A stretch of 64,000 nt of DNA from Sphingomonas parva (ex Maeng et al. 2020) (GTDB lineage Bacteria; Pseudomonadota; Alphaproteobacteria; Sphingomonadales; Sphingomonadaceae). This document shows, one piece after another, positions 55,825 to 64,000 of this stretch (positions are counted from its first letter, which is position 1; every line of letters starts with the position of its first letter). The notes below the pieces were generated by a model. That model worked only from the letters and a program-made list of their open reading frames with translations. It was not told the origin of the DNA and did not search any database. The stretch lies in the NCBI RefSeq assembly GCF_004564275.1, contig NZ_SPDV01000010.1:62001-126000 (forward strand), in the 5' to 3' direction. A program made the position numbers and the translations under genes.

Positions 55825-56010
55825 ATGAGTCTCCGCTGCCTTCTCGGAATGCACCGTCCTCTGCTGGCTTCGATTGCCAAGCGGGAGCACGGCTATGCCG
55901 CATTGTGCGAGGATTGCGCGGCGCCGCTCGAAAGACTGCCCGAGACGCGCTGGGCGCCGGCGGCACCGATTTACGAGACACGGGCGCTGAGCCGCACCGG
56001 CTCTCGCTGA
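55825..56010 (+). CDS. Small zinc-ribbon-like protein
   Basis: A 61-residue protein, MSLRCLLGMHRPLLAS..., with C5, H9 and a later CEDC (C28, C31), a C/H/C/C pattern suited to one zinc ion. It resembles small conserved proteins of unknown function in sphingomonads. It lies just upstream of tyrA on the same strand. The ATG has no strong ribosome-binding site. Supported by the motif and position rather than by a known family. Confidence 0.5.
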   Translation: MSLRCLLGMHRPLLASIAKREHGYAALCEDCAAPLERLPETRWAPAAPIYETRALSRTGSR

Positions 56011-56036
56011 CACTCCCGGCAGGCCGGGAATTCGAT

Positions 56037-56987
56037 TTGGCGGACTCGCGGTTCAATACGGTCGCTCTGATCGGGCTCGGCCTGATCGGCTCGTCGATCG
56101 CTCGCGCCGTTAGGGAGACCTTGCCCGAAACCGCGTTGCGTGGCCATGACGCCGATCCTGCGGTTCGTGCCCGGGCTGCGGAGATCGGGCTGGTCGACGC
56201 AGTCGCCGAGACCGCCGGCGCCGCCGTCGAAGGCGCGGACCTCGTCATCTTCTGCGTGCCGGTCGGCGCGATGGCGGCTGCCGCAGAAGCGACGGCCGGC
56301 CATCTCGCACCCGGCGCCGTGATCAGCGACGTCGGCTCTTCGAAGAGCGGCGTCGCGGCGGCGCTGCGGCATGCGCTTTCCGACGCCACCATCGTTCCGG
56401 CCCACCCGGTCGCAGGGACGGAGAACAGCGGTCCCGACGCCGGCTTCGCCAGCCTCTTTCGCGGCCGCTGGTGCATTCTCACCCCGGAGGAAGGAACGGA
56501 CCCGGGCGCCGTCGCGCGGCTCTCCGCATTCTGGTCGGCGCTCGGCGCCCGCGTCGAGGTGATGGATGCCGCGCACCACGATCTCGTTCTCGCGGTGACG
56601 AGCCACCTCCCGCATCTGATCGCCTACACGATCGTCGGCACCGCCTCGGACATCGAGCGGGTCACCGAGGGAGAGGTGATCAAATATTCGGCCGGCGGAT
56701 TTCGCGACTTCACCCGCATCGCGGCGTCCAATCCGACGATGTGGCGGGACATCTTCCTGTCGAACAAGCAGGCGGTGCTCGAGACTCTGCAGCGCTTCTC
56801 CGAAGACCTGTTCCTGCTGCAGCGGGCGATCCGCGACGACGACGGGGAAACCCTGTTCAACCTGTTCACCCGGACCCGCGCCATCCGCCGCGGCATCGTC
56901 GAGCAGGGCCAGGACGTTGCCAGGCCTGACTTCGGGCGGCAAATGGAAGCGGGCGCCCCTGCCCGAGACGAACAGAAAGAGCCATGA
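56037..56987 (+). CDS. tyrA: Prephenate/arogenate dehydrogenase
   Basis: About 316 residues. It oxidatively decarboxylates prephenate (or arogenate, as in cyclohexadienyl dehydrogenases) toward tyrosine. Rossmann motif VALIGLGLIGSSIARAV, then VIFCVPVGAM, ISDVGSSKSGV, VPAHPVAGTENSGPDAG (catalytic His) and VTSHLPHLIAYTIVG. I place the start at TTG 56037 (LADSRFNTVALIG), with GGGA upstream; the open frame reaches 55905 but would overlap the small gene. It overlaps aroG by 4 bp, so the aromatic pair is coupled. Confidence 0.88.
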   Translation: MADSRFNTVALIGLGLIGSSIARAVRETLPETALRGHDADPAVRARAAEIGLVDAVAETAGAAVEGADLVIFCVPVGAMAAAAEATAGHLAPGAVISDVGSSKSGVAAALRHALSDATIVPAHPVAGTENSGPDAGFASLFRGRWCILTPEEGTDPGAVARLSAFWSALGARVEVMDAAHHDLVLAVTSHLPHLIAYTIVGTASDIERVTEGEVIKYSAGGFRDFTRIAASNPTMWRDIFLSNKQAVLETLQRFSEDLFLLQRAIRDDDGETLFNLFTRTRAIRRGIVEQGQDVARPDFGRQMEAGAPARDEQKEP

Positions 56988-58069
56988 CCCACCAGGTCGA
57001 CGATACCAGGATCCGCGAGATCAAGGAGCTCTCGCCGCCCGCGCATCTCTTGCGGGAGCTGGGAATCAGCAGCGCGATCAGCGATTCGGTGTTCGCCGCC
57101 CGAGCCGCGATCCATCGCATTCTGGCCGGCGAGGACGACCGTCTGCTCGTCGTGGTCGGCCCCTGCTCGATCCACGACCCGGCCGCCGCACGCGACTATG
57201 CCGCGCGCCTTGCCGCCGAGCGGCGACGCCTTGGCGATCGCCTTGAGATCGTGATGCGCGTCTATTTCGAAAAGCCGCGTACCACCGTGGGCTGGAAGGG
57301 GTTGATCAACGATCCCGATCTCGATGGCAGCTTCCAGATCAACAAGGGCCTGAAGATCGCGCGCGAGCTGCTGCTCGACATCAACGGCCTCGGCCTGCCT
57401 GCAGGGACCGAGTTCCTCGACATGATCACGCCCCAGTATATCGCGGATCTCGTATCGTGGGGCGCGATCGGCGCGCGGACAACCGAATCGCAGGTCCATC
57501 GGGAGCTCGCCTCCGGCCTCTCCTGCCCGGTCGGCTTCAAGAACGGAACCGACGGCAGCCTTCGCATCGCGTTCGACGCGATCAAGGCGGCCTCGCAGCC
57601 GCACCATTTCCTGTCGGTCACCAAGGGCGGCCACTCGGCGATCGTCTCCACCGTGGGCAACGAGGATTGCCACGTGATCCTGCGCGGCGGCAGCCGGCCG
57701 AACTACGATCGCGAGAGCGTCGCGGCCGCCTGCAGCGCGTCGGAGGCGGCCGGCCTTCCCTGCCGGCTGATGATCGACGCCAGCCACGGCAACAGCCTCA
57801 AGGATCCGGGGAACCAGCGGCTCGTCGTCGCCGATGTCGCCGAGCAGATTGCCGGCGGCGACCGCGCGATCTTCGGGATGATGATCGAGAGCCATCTGGT
57901 GGCCGGGCGGCAGGAGCTCGTGCCGGACGCTCCTCTCATCTACGGCCAGAGCATCACCGACGGTTGCGCGGGATGGGACGAGACGATCGAGATGCTCGAC
58001 CGGCTCGCCGACGCCGTCTCGTTCCGCCGCGCGGCGAAGCCTCCGCGACCCCAGGCCGCCATCGTCTGA
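56984..58069 (+). CDS. aroG: 3-deoxy-7-phosphoheptulonate synthase, class I
   Basis: A 361-residue AroF/G/H-type DAHP synthase, first enzyme of the shikimate pathway (phosphoenolpyruvate plus erythrose 4-phosphate). Motifs: VVVGPCSIHDPAAA, MRVYFEKPRTTVGWKGLINDPDLDGS, AGTEFLDMITPQYIADLVSWGAIGARTTESQ, FKNGTDG, ILRGG and DASHGNSLKD. The N-terminal extension with RELGI... is where effectors bind in relatives. It overlaps tyrA (ATGA). Confidence 0.95.
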   Translation: MTHQVDDTRIREIKELSPPAHLLRELGISSAISDSVFAARAAIHRILAGEDDRLLVVVGPCSIHDPAAARDYAARLAAERRRLGDRLEIVMRVYFEKPRTTVGWKGLINDPDLDGSFQINKGLKIARELLLDINGLGLPAGTEFLDMITPQYIADLVSWGAIGARTTESQVHRELASGLSCPVGFKNGTDGSLRIAFDAIKAASQPHHFLSVTKGGHSAIVSTVGNEDCHVILRGGSRPNYDRESVAAACSASEAAGLPCRLMIDASHGNSLKDPGNQRLVVADVAEQIAGGDRAIFGMMIESHLVAGRQELVPDAPLIYGQSITDGCAGWDETIEMLDRLADAVSFRRAAKPPRPQAAIV

Positions 58070-58173
58070 TCGCGACCCGGCGGCGCCCGGCGCCGCTGGC
58101 CGATTTGCGGCCCTTTTGCGCGCGCGTCCGGGCTGGTCTATGGTCCGCCCCTGTTCGCGTAATCGGAGGTGCG

Positions 58174-58830
58174 ATGTCCAGGCTCCTTCCTGTGCTGCCA
58201 TTCCTCCTGCTGCCCGCGCTCGCCGCGTGCCAGACGGCAGCGCCGCAAAGCCCCGCAGGCCGACCTTCGGTGCAGATCGAGGAGACCGAGGAATGGCGGA
58301 GCGCCGCCACCGTAGCCGACGCAGCCCTCCTCGACGGTCTTCCGGCGGCATGGACGCAGGCGCTCACCGAGACCCGCAGGCGCTACCGTCGCGCGGTGGC
58401 CGTCGAGGGCGCGCTTCTCGAGCCCGACAGCGGCCTTTCCCGGGCGGCGCCGACGCCGGGGCCCTATCGCTGCCGCGCCGTCCGCATCGGCGCCCGGGTC
58501 GCCACTGCACGCCCCTGGTCCACCACCCGATCAGGCTTTTGCTACGTCGGCATCGAAGGTGATCAGCTGAGCCTCACCAGCGAGATTCCGGGCCTTCGCT
58601 TCGGCGGCTATCTCTGGGATGACAGAGAGACCAGACGGCTCGTCTTCCTCGGCGCGGCAACCGCCGCTCGGGCACGGACGGCGGGCGCCTACGGAGAAGA
58701 TACGGCTGCAGACCGGATCGGCATCTTCGAGCGGATCGGCGACTACCGGTTCCGCCTGGTTCTGCCGGCGCGGGAGGGTGAGGCGCGGCTGGCAGTGGTC
58801 GAGCTGCTCGCAGCGCCGAACCCGGAGTGA
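58174..58830 (+). CDS. DUF4893-family lipoprotein
   Basis: A 218-residue protein. The N-terminus MSRLLPVLPFLLLPALAAC is a lipoprotein signal with lipobox LAAC, Cys at 19. The mature part resembles DUF4893 proteins of sphingomonads, with EEWRSAATVADAALLDGLPAAW near the start, GPYRCRAVRIG, SGFCYVGIEGD and GGYLWDDRETRRLVFLGA. GGAGGTGCG precedes the ATG. The function is unknown. Confidence 0.78.
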   Translation: MSRLLPVLPFLLLPALAACQTAAPQSPAGRPSVQIEETEEWRSAATVADAALLDGLPAAWTQALTETRRRYRRAVAVEGALLEPDSGLSRAAPTPGPYRCRAVRIGARVATARPWSTTRSGFCYVGIEGDQLSLTSEIPGLRFGGYLWDDRETRRLVFLGAATAARARTAGAYGEDTAADRIGIFERIGDYRFRLVLPAREGEARLAVVELLAAPNPE

Positions 58831-58891
58831 CGGTCGATTGCCCAGTGCGGAGCGGCCCTCTATGGGCATCGCTTCCAACCACGGATGGCCC

Positions 58892-59416
58892 ATGGCGGAC
58901 GAACCCCAGCTCTTCTACATACCCCATGACCACTTCCTGACGGGGGTCGAGGTTCTGGCGTGCCGTCTCGAGGCCGACGACTGGCAGCCCGATTTCATCG
59001 TCGGAGTGGGGCGCGGCGGGCTCGTCCCGGCCGCCTATCTCTCGCACCGCACCGGCATCGCCATGCTGTCCGTCGACCACAGCTCCGGCGAGGCCGCGTT
59101 TGCCGACGAGTTGCTGGTCAAGCTCGCCGCCAAGAGCAAGAACGGCATCCGCATCCTGATCGTCGACGACATCAACGACAGCGGCTCGACCATCGCCCAT
59201 CTGCGCGCCTCGATCGCGGCGCACGGCGGCGCGTCCGACGAGGTTCGGGTGGCGGTTCTGATCAACAACCTGCGCTCGCGCGCCGTCGCGGAATATGCCG
59301 CGGAGGAGATCGACCGGCAGACGGACAAGCGCTGGTTCGTATTCCCCTGGGAAGCGGTGGCGCCGCGCGAGACCCTGAAGGAAGAAGCCGAGGAAGTGCC
59401 GGAGAGGCTCGCCTAG
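58892..59416 (+). CDS. Phosphoribosyltransferase-family protein
   Basis: A 174-residue type I phosphoribosyltransferase. The PRPP-binding loop is ILIVDDINDSGSTIAHL, preceded by FIVGVGRGGLVPAAYLSHRTG; PFPW-like end FVFPWEAVAPRETL. It resembles xanthine/guanine-type PRTases of unknown substrate (often listed with Gpt). ATG 58892 fits the family (MADEPQLFYIPHDHF); an upstream ATG at 58862 adds ten residues. A role in purine salvage is likely but not proven. Confidence 0.82.
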   Translation: MADEPQLFYIPHDHFLTGVEVLACRLEADDWQPDFIVGVGRGGLVPAAYLSHRTGIAMLSVDHSSGEAAFADELLVKLAAKSKNGIRILIVDDINDSGSTIAHLRASIAAHGGASDEVRVAVLINNLRSRAVAEYAAEEIDRQTDKRWFVFPWEAVAPRETLKEEAEEVPERLA

Positions 59417-59437
59417 CCTGAGCGGCCGGGCGCACGC

Positions 59438-59821
59438 TCAATCGGGAAGGAAGCGTTTGACGACGTCCCTGGCAAGCCGCGCGGGGCGCTTGGTGGCCGA
59501 ATCGAGGCAGCACCAGCAGCTCTTCACCTCCGCGACGACGTCTTCGCCGCGCTTGATGACGGTGCTGAAGAAGGCGCGGGCGCCCTGGACGCCCTCGGCG
59601 AAGACATCCGCGACCACCACGTCGTCGAGGAACGCAGGTCGACGATAGGTGATCTCGTGCTTCAGCGCGACCCAGAGGTGGGCTGCGACGGCCTCGGCCG
59701 GAGCGACCTTCTCCCAATAGCCGATCACCGCCTCCTGCACCCAGCGCAGATAGACCGAATTGTTGACGTGGCCCATGTGATCGATGTCGGCGGGCACGAT
59801 GCCGATGGCGTGGCGGAACAT
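59438..59821 (-). CDS. Acyl-CoA thioesterase, YbgC/FadM hotdog family
   Basis: A 127-residue hotdog-fold protein. Active-site region IVPADIDHMGHVNNSVYLRWVQEA (Asp, His-x-Asn) and HEITYRRPAFLDDVVVADVF match 4-hydroxybenzoyl-CoA-thioesterase-like enzymes. It probably hydrolyses acyl-CoA; substrate unknown. ATG 59821 has GGAGGCAAGG at ideal spacing. It converges on the phosphoribosyltransferase gene. Confidence 0.85.
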   Translation of the reverse strand: MFRHAIGIVPADIDHMGHVNNSVYLRWVQEAVIGYWEKVAPAEAVAAHLWVALKHEITYRRPAFLDDVVVADVFAEGVQGARAFFSTVIKRGEDVVAEVKSCWCCLDSATKRPARLARDVVKRFLPD

Positions 59822-59918
59822 CCTTGCCTCCTGCACAGGAAGCTGCCCCTTGCTGACATGAATGTCAACAACTCGGGCGGCTGTGAGGCGTCCTGCGCAG
59901 CGTCAGCTCGTCCACGCT

Positions 59919-60074
59919 TCAATCGGCCTGGTGCCAGTTCTGGTTCATGATCCAGTGCGCGGTATGGATGGCCGTCTCGACGGTCACCGTACGATACCGC
60001 CCGCCCCAGACGGCGGCGTCGAACACGGTGAACACCGCCACCGCAATCAGCACCGATTTCAGCTGCACGCTCAT
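59919..60074 (-). CDS. Small single-pass membrane protein
   Basis: A 51-residue frame, MSVQLKSVLIAVAVFTVFDAAVWGGRYRT..., with one hydrophobic segment (about residues 6-24) and a polar tail ending NQNWHQAD. AGGCGGG stands before the ATG. The composition is unlike that of a shadow frame, and small proteins of this shape are common in sphingomonads, but I do not recognise the family. Function unknown. Confidence 0.5.
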   Translation of the reverse strand: MSVQLKSVLIAVAVFTVFDAAVWGGRYRTVTVETAIHTAHWIMNQNWHQAD

Positions 60075-60169
60075 CCCGCCTGCTTGCCCGATCCTGGTTG
60101 AAGAAGCGTTTACCAGGACCATCGTGCTTTCAGGATCGAACGCTCGCGCGGAGAAGGCGTTGTGGCACG

Positions 60170-60856
60170 ATGCCCATCCTCCCTTACCCTCTCGATGCCG
60201 TCATATGCGACATGGACGGCCTGCTCCTCGACACCGAGTCCGCCCATTGGGACACGATGCGCGAGGCCGCTGCCGAGCTCGGCTACGAGCTTCCGGACTG
60301 GCTCTTTCTCGAGACCGTCGGAGTCCACCGGCCGCAGAACCGGGTCACGCTCCGCGAGCATTACGGACCGGAATTCCCACTGGACCTTTTCTACGAGCGG
60401 TCGGATGCGCGCTTCGAGGAGATCCTCTCGCGTGGCGCACCGCTCCGGCCCGGCCTCGATCGGCTGCTCGCGACCCTCGATGCGCTGCGTGTGAAGCGCG
60501 CGGTGGTGACCTCCACCGCGTCGCCCTGGGCGGAGGAGAGGCTGCGCGCCGCCGGCATATTCGACAGGTTCGACATCGTCGTGACGTTGAGCGACGTCGC
60601 CAGACCGAAGCCGGCGCCGGACCCATATCTCACCGCAGCGGAGCGGCTCGGCGTCCGGCCCGACCGCTGCGTGGCATTCGAGGATTCACATAATGGCGTC
60701 CGCGCGGCGGCCTCGGCCGGAATGGTGACGATCATGATCCCGGATCTTCTTCCGCCGACCGAGGAGACTCGCCGGCTGGCCGCCGCGACCCTGCGTTCGC
60801 TCGACGATGCTGCCGAGCTGATCGACCGGGAGCTCGGCCAGCGCCGGAGACCCTGA
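60170..60856 (+). CDS. HAD-family hydrolase, beta-phosphoglucomutase/phosphatase-like
   Basis: A 228-residue HAD-superfamily subfamily IA protein. Motif I VICDMDGLLLDTE (nucleophile Asp and acid/base Asp), motif II VVTSTAS, motif III Lys in RPKPAPDPYLTAAERLG, motif IV CVAFEDSHNGVRAA. The four-helix cap lies between residues 20 and 85. It acts on a small phosphorylated metabolite, probably a sugar phosphate. ATG 60170 gives MPILPYPLDAVICD; the frame opens at 60098. Confidence 0.85.
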   Translation: MPILPYPLDAVICDMDGLLLDTESAHWDTMREAAAELGYELPDWLFLETVGVHRPQNRVTLREHYGPEFPLDLFYERSDARFEEILSRGAPLRPGLDRLLATLDALRVKRAVVTSTASPWAEERLRAAGIFDRFDIVVTLSDVARPKPAPDPYLTAAERLGVRPDRCVAFEDSHNGVRAAASAGMVTIMIPDLLPPTEETRRLAAATLRSLDDAAELIDRELGQRRRP

Positions 60857-60888
60857 GACCACCTGTCGGGTGGCTACGCCGCTCGGAC

Positions 60889-61326
60889 TTAATGCATCAG
60901 CACCGCACGCTCGCGATCCTTCGGACGATCGAAGAGCCGGCACATGGCGATCAGCCCGTCGCGCCCTGGGGTGAACAGCAGATGGTCGCCGAGCGGCACC
61001 GCCTCACGATCCTGCGGGCGAACCGGGTACCAGGCGCCTTTTCGCCGCACTTCCAATCCGGCCATCACCTCCAGCCGGAGCCCCGCCGCATCCCGGCAGC
61101 CGAACAGCGCGGAACGAAACAGCGCCGAGGGTCGTCCGGGCGCAACACTGTCGCCGAACAACTTCCGCGCGTCTCCAGGAGCGATCAGCAGATCCACGTC
61201 CTCCACCGTTACCCGCGCGCCGTGCAGCGCCATGGCCGCACTGCCGATCAGCCACCAAGGCTCAGCCGCCGGGCGCATCATCTCCGCCACCTCGCCCAGG
61301 GCACGATGAAGCTGCTCAGGGAGCAT
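60889..61326 (-). CDS. Nucleotidyltransferase-like protein of unknown function
   Basis: A 145-residue protein. PWWLIGSAAMALHGARVTVEDVDLLI matches the G-S...D-x-D pattern of the minimal nucleotidyltransferase fold (seen in MNT/AbiEii-type and related proteins). It lies 3 bp downstream of the molybdopterin-binding-domain gene, same strand, so the two are probably co-transcribed. There is no partner HEPN or kinase gene, so I do not call a toxin-antitoxin system. Confidence 0.6.
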   Translation of the reverse strand: MLPEQLHRALGEVAEMMRPAAEPWWLIGSAAMALHGARVTVEDVDLLIAPGDARKLFGDSVAPGRPSALFRSALFGCRDAAGLRLEVMAGLEVRRKGAWYPVRPQDREAVPLGDHLLFTPGRDGLIAMCRLFDRPKDRERAVLMH

Positions 61327-61329
61327 GCG

Positions 61330-62088
61330 TCAAACTCCGCCGCGGACGACCTCCCGCCCCTCTTCCTCCAGGCGCCGGACAAGCTCAGCCTCGCACGCCT
61401 CGAGCACGGTCTCGTCGGTCGATCGGATCACGAAGTTCGCGCCGACCCTGCCGTCCCTGAAAAAGGGGTAGGAGCCGATCTGGCAGCCTTCATAGTCCGC
61501 TTCCACCTGCCGCAGGAGATCGGCCACCTCGCTCTCGGGCACCAGGCCGCCGACCGTGCGCGAGAGCAACGGCCTGCCTCCTTCGAGCGTGCCGGACAGC
61601 GCCTCCAGCATCAGGCCGGCGATGTGCGGCACTCCGGCGAGGATGAAGACATTCCCGACCCGGATGCCAGGTGCGCCCGACATCCTGTTCTCGATCAGCT
61701 CCGCGCCCTCGGGAACCCGGGCCATCCGGAGCCGCGCCTCGGTCAGCCCTCCGCGTTCCGCGTAATAGGCTTCCAGCGCAGCACGGGCGGCGGGATGAAC
61801 GACCGCCGGCACGCCCAGCGCATGCGAAATCGCATCTACCGTGACGTCGTCATGGGTCGGGCCGATGCCGCCGGTGGTGAACAGATAATCGAAGTGGTCG
61901 CGCAGCGCGTTCACCGCCTGCGCGATCGTCTCGATCACGTCCGGAACGACGCGCACTTCCTGGAGGCGGATGCCCTGCAGGTTCAGCCAACCGGCGACCT
62001 GGGCGATGTTCCGATCCTGGACCCTGCCGGACAGGATCTCGTCGCCGATCACCAGCAGCGCCGCCGTGTAGATGCGTTCGGTCGTCAT
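61330..62088 (-). CDS. Molybdopterin-binding-domain protein (CinA N-terminal-like)
   Basis: A 252-residue protein of the MoaB/Mog/CinA N-terminal type. AALLVIGDEILSGRVQDRN starts the fold; FTTGGIGPTHDDVTVDAI is the molybdopterin-binding/nucleotide loop; GAPGIRVGNVFILAGVP follows. It lacks the C-terminal amidohydrolase domain of full CinA. Family members bind pterins or act on nucleotides; substrate here unknown. It is divergent from map (gap about 110 bp). Confidence 0.85.
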   Translation of the reverse strand: MTTERIYTAALLVIGDEILSGRVQDRNIAQVAGWLNLQGIRLQEVRVVPDVIETIAQAVNALRDHFDYLFTTGGIGPTHDDVTVDAISHALGVPAVVHPAARAALEAYYAERGGLTEARLRMARVPEGAELIENRMSGAPGIRVGNVFILAGVPHIAGLMLEALSGTLEGGRPLLSRTVGGLVPESEVADLLRQVEADYEGCQIGSYPFFRDGRVGANFVIRSTDETVLEACEAELVRRLEEEGREVVRGGV

Positions 62089-62198
62089 TCGCGCTCGCCT
62101 GCTCCGCAGCCGCCCCCTGCCCGTCCCTGCAGGAAGACAGGGCGCGGGACAAGCCGGGGAGGTTTGTGGTTCGAGCCGCCGCCGCCTATATGAAGGCG

Positions 62199-63026
62199 AT
62201 GACCCAGTACGAAGCCGTTTCCGCCGACGAGGTCCACTCCCGCTCGGGCGCTATCCGCCTGCACGGCCCCGAGGGGTTCGAAGGGATGCGCCGCGCCGGC
62301 CGCGCTGCCGCCGAGGTGCTGGACACGCTCGTGCCCCACGTCGTGCCGGGCGTCACCACCCAGGAAATCGACGACATCGTCTATCGCGAGATGCGCGCCC
62401 GCGGCGGCGTGCCGGCGACGCTGGGCTATCGCGGCTTCACCGGCTCCTCCTGCCTTTCGATCAACCACGTGGTGTGCCACGGCATTCCCGGCGATCGGGT
62501 GCTGAAGGACGGCGACATCGTCAACATCGACGTCACCATCCTGCTCGACGGCTGGCATGGCGACACCAGCCGCATGTTCCTGGTCGGCGACGTGGGGGTG
62601 AAGGCGAGGCGGCTGGTCGACGTCACCTATGATTGCCTGATGCTCGGGATCGAGCAGGCGCGGCCCGGCAACCGGCTCGGCGACATCGCCCATGCGATCC
62701 AGACCTATGCGGAAAAGCATCGCTACGGCGTGGTCCGCGACTTCTGCGGACACGGCGTCGGCCGTGTCTTCCACGACGCGCCCGAGGTGATCCACGCCGG
62801 CCGCCCCGGCACCGGGCCGGAGCTGAAGCCCGGGATGTTCTTCACGATCGAGCCGATGATCAACATCGGCAAGCCGGCGGTGAAGGTGCTCGACGACGGC
62901 TGGACGGCCGTGACCCGGGACCGCACCCTGAGCGCCCAGTTCGAGCATTCGGTCGGCATCACCGAGGACGGCTGCGAGATTTTTACCAAGAGCCCCGGCG
63001 GCTTCGACAAGCCGCCTTACGCGTAG
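62199..63026 (+). CDS. map: Methionine aminopeptidase, type I
   Basis: A 275-residue metalloenzyme that removes the initiator Met. Metal ligands are recognisable: Asp in VNIDVTILLDGWHGDTSRMF (two Asp), His in FCGHGVGRVFHDAPEVIH, Glu in MFFTIEPMIN and Glu in QFEHSVGITEDG; INHVVCHGIP carries the substrate-binding His. ATG 62199 (MTQYEAV) follows AAGG; ATG 62190 or GTG 62166 are alternatives. The stop codon lies in the loop of a 12-bp hairpin. Confidence 0.95.
   Translation: MTQYEAVSADEVHSRSGAIRLHGPEGFEGMRRAGRAAAEVLDTLVPHVVPGVTTQEIDDIVYREMRARGGVPATLGYRGFTGSSCLSINHVVCHGIPGDRVLKDGDIVNIDVTILLDGWHGDTSRMFLVGDVGVKARRLVDVTYDCLMLGIEQARPGNRLGDIAHAIQTYAEKHRYGVVRDFCGHGVGRVFHDAPEVIHAGRPGTGPELKPGMFFTIEPMINIGKPAVKVLDDGWTAVTRDRTLSAQFEHSVGITEDGCEIFTKSPGGFDKPPYA

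Positions 63027-63037
<11 letters not shown>
63011..63037 (+). other. Perfect hairpin enclosing the map stop codon
   Basis: GCCGCCTTACGC (63011-63022) and GCGTAAGGCGGC (63026-63037) pair perfectly around GTA; the TAG stop (63024-63026) starts in the loop. There is no T-run after it. It may stabilise the 3' end of the map mRNA or act as a weak terminator. Confidence 0.55.
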
Positions 63038-63670
<633 letters not shown>

Positions 63671-63813
63671 CTCCCGCATCGGATGTCCGGTGCCGAGCGA
63701 GAGGCTGCTTACCAGCAGGACGTTCCGGCTTTCAGCCGGCTTCGGCATGTCGGTGGGCGCGAACATCATGAGCGCCGGCGGTCGTCGGCGCGCGAAGCAA
63801 AGGACTGATCGAG

Positions 63814-64000
63814 ATGGCGAGCGACGCGGGCAAGATTCTGAGCCGGATCAAGGACGAGGAGATCGAATGGGTCGACCTCCGCTTCACCGATCCCAAGGGC
63901 AAGTGGCAGCACCTCTCGATGGTCGCCTCCGCGATCGACGAGGACCAGCTGACCGACGGCTTCATGTTCGACGGCTCGTCGATCGAAGGCTGGAAGGCGA
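63814..64000 (+). CDS. glnA: Glutamine synthetase type I (3' partial)
   Basis: The first 62 codons are present; the gene runs off the right edge. MASDAGKILSRIKDEEIEWVDLRFTDPKGKWQHLS and FMFDGSSIEGWK are typical of the beta-grasp N-terminal domain of GlnA. AAAGGACTGATCGAG precedes the ATG, 143 bp after glnB. It forms glutamine from glutamate and ammonia. Confidence 0.95.
   Translation, partial: MASDAGKILSRIKDEEIEWVDLRFTDPKGKWQHLSMVASAIDEDQLTDGFMFDGSSIEGWKA

Noticed and set aside
60889-62088. Possible toxin-antitoxin pair with the nucleotidyltransferase-like protein
   Set aside because: The partner is a molybdopterin-binding-domain protein, not a HEPN or kinase toxin; there is no support beyond the small size.

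Overview
The window is dense, GC-rich chromosomal DNA from an alphaproteobacterium, most likely a sphingomonad (Sphingomonadaceae). Evidence for this: a Caulobacter-type oxidative (Weimberg) xylose pathway, an Ala/Pro-rich N-terminal extension on ribosomal protein S9, a His-rich Zur next to a MerC-domain protein, many exported glycosidases, and short GC-rich intergenic hairpins of the kind found in that group. No insertion sequence, phage or CRISPR array was seen.

Positions 1-27460 are a plant-polysaccharide and sugar utilisation region. It holds a GH87-like alpha-glucanase (cut by the left edge), three exported GH3 glycosidases, a sialate-O-acetylesterase-type esterase, two LacI-family regulators, a sugar porter (xylE) and four Weimberg enzymes: xylD, and the operon xylX-xylB-xylC-esterase. 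The alpha-ketoglutarate semialdehyde dehydrogenase (xylA) needed to finish the pathway is not in the window. Operator-like palindromes fall into two classes: TGGTAGCGCTACCA-like sites before three xylose/xylan transcription units, and one CTGACAGCGCTGTCAG site before the last GH3 gene. This suggests one LacI protein for each class. A hybrid histidine kinase, a PAP2-type membrane protein and a PspC protein lie inside the region.

Positions 27480-41560 are mostly housekeeping: tlyA, dxs, zur, a MerC protein, ctaA, cutA and rplM-rpsI, followed by an esterase, a methyltransferase, an aldo/keto reductase, a MarR/EmrA/EmrB-type efflux operon with a clear operator, a DUF1499 protein and tRNA-Gly(CCC). 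Positions 41565-46160 hold degenerate tandem repeats, a large TonB-dependent receptor and a dipeptidase-family lipoprotein that has lost most metal ligands.

Positions 47773-55693 are the most interesting part: a compact NRPS operon of an A-PCP didomain with a Leu-type pocket, a cytochrome P450, a C-A-PCP-TE module with a Gly-type pocket and a Cys-nucleophile thioesterase, and an Sfp-type phosphopantetheinyl transferase. The arrangement predicts a very small product such as a (hydroxy)leucyl-glycine derivative. Positions 55825-64000 return to core genes: a small zinc-ribbon protein, tyrA and aroG (aromatic amino acids), a DUF4893 lipoprotein, a phosphoribosyltransferase, a thioesterase, a HAD phosphatase, a molybdopterin-binding-domain protein, map, glnB and the start of glnA.
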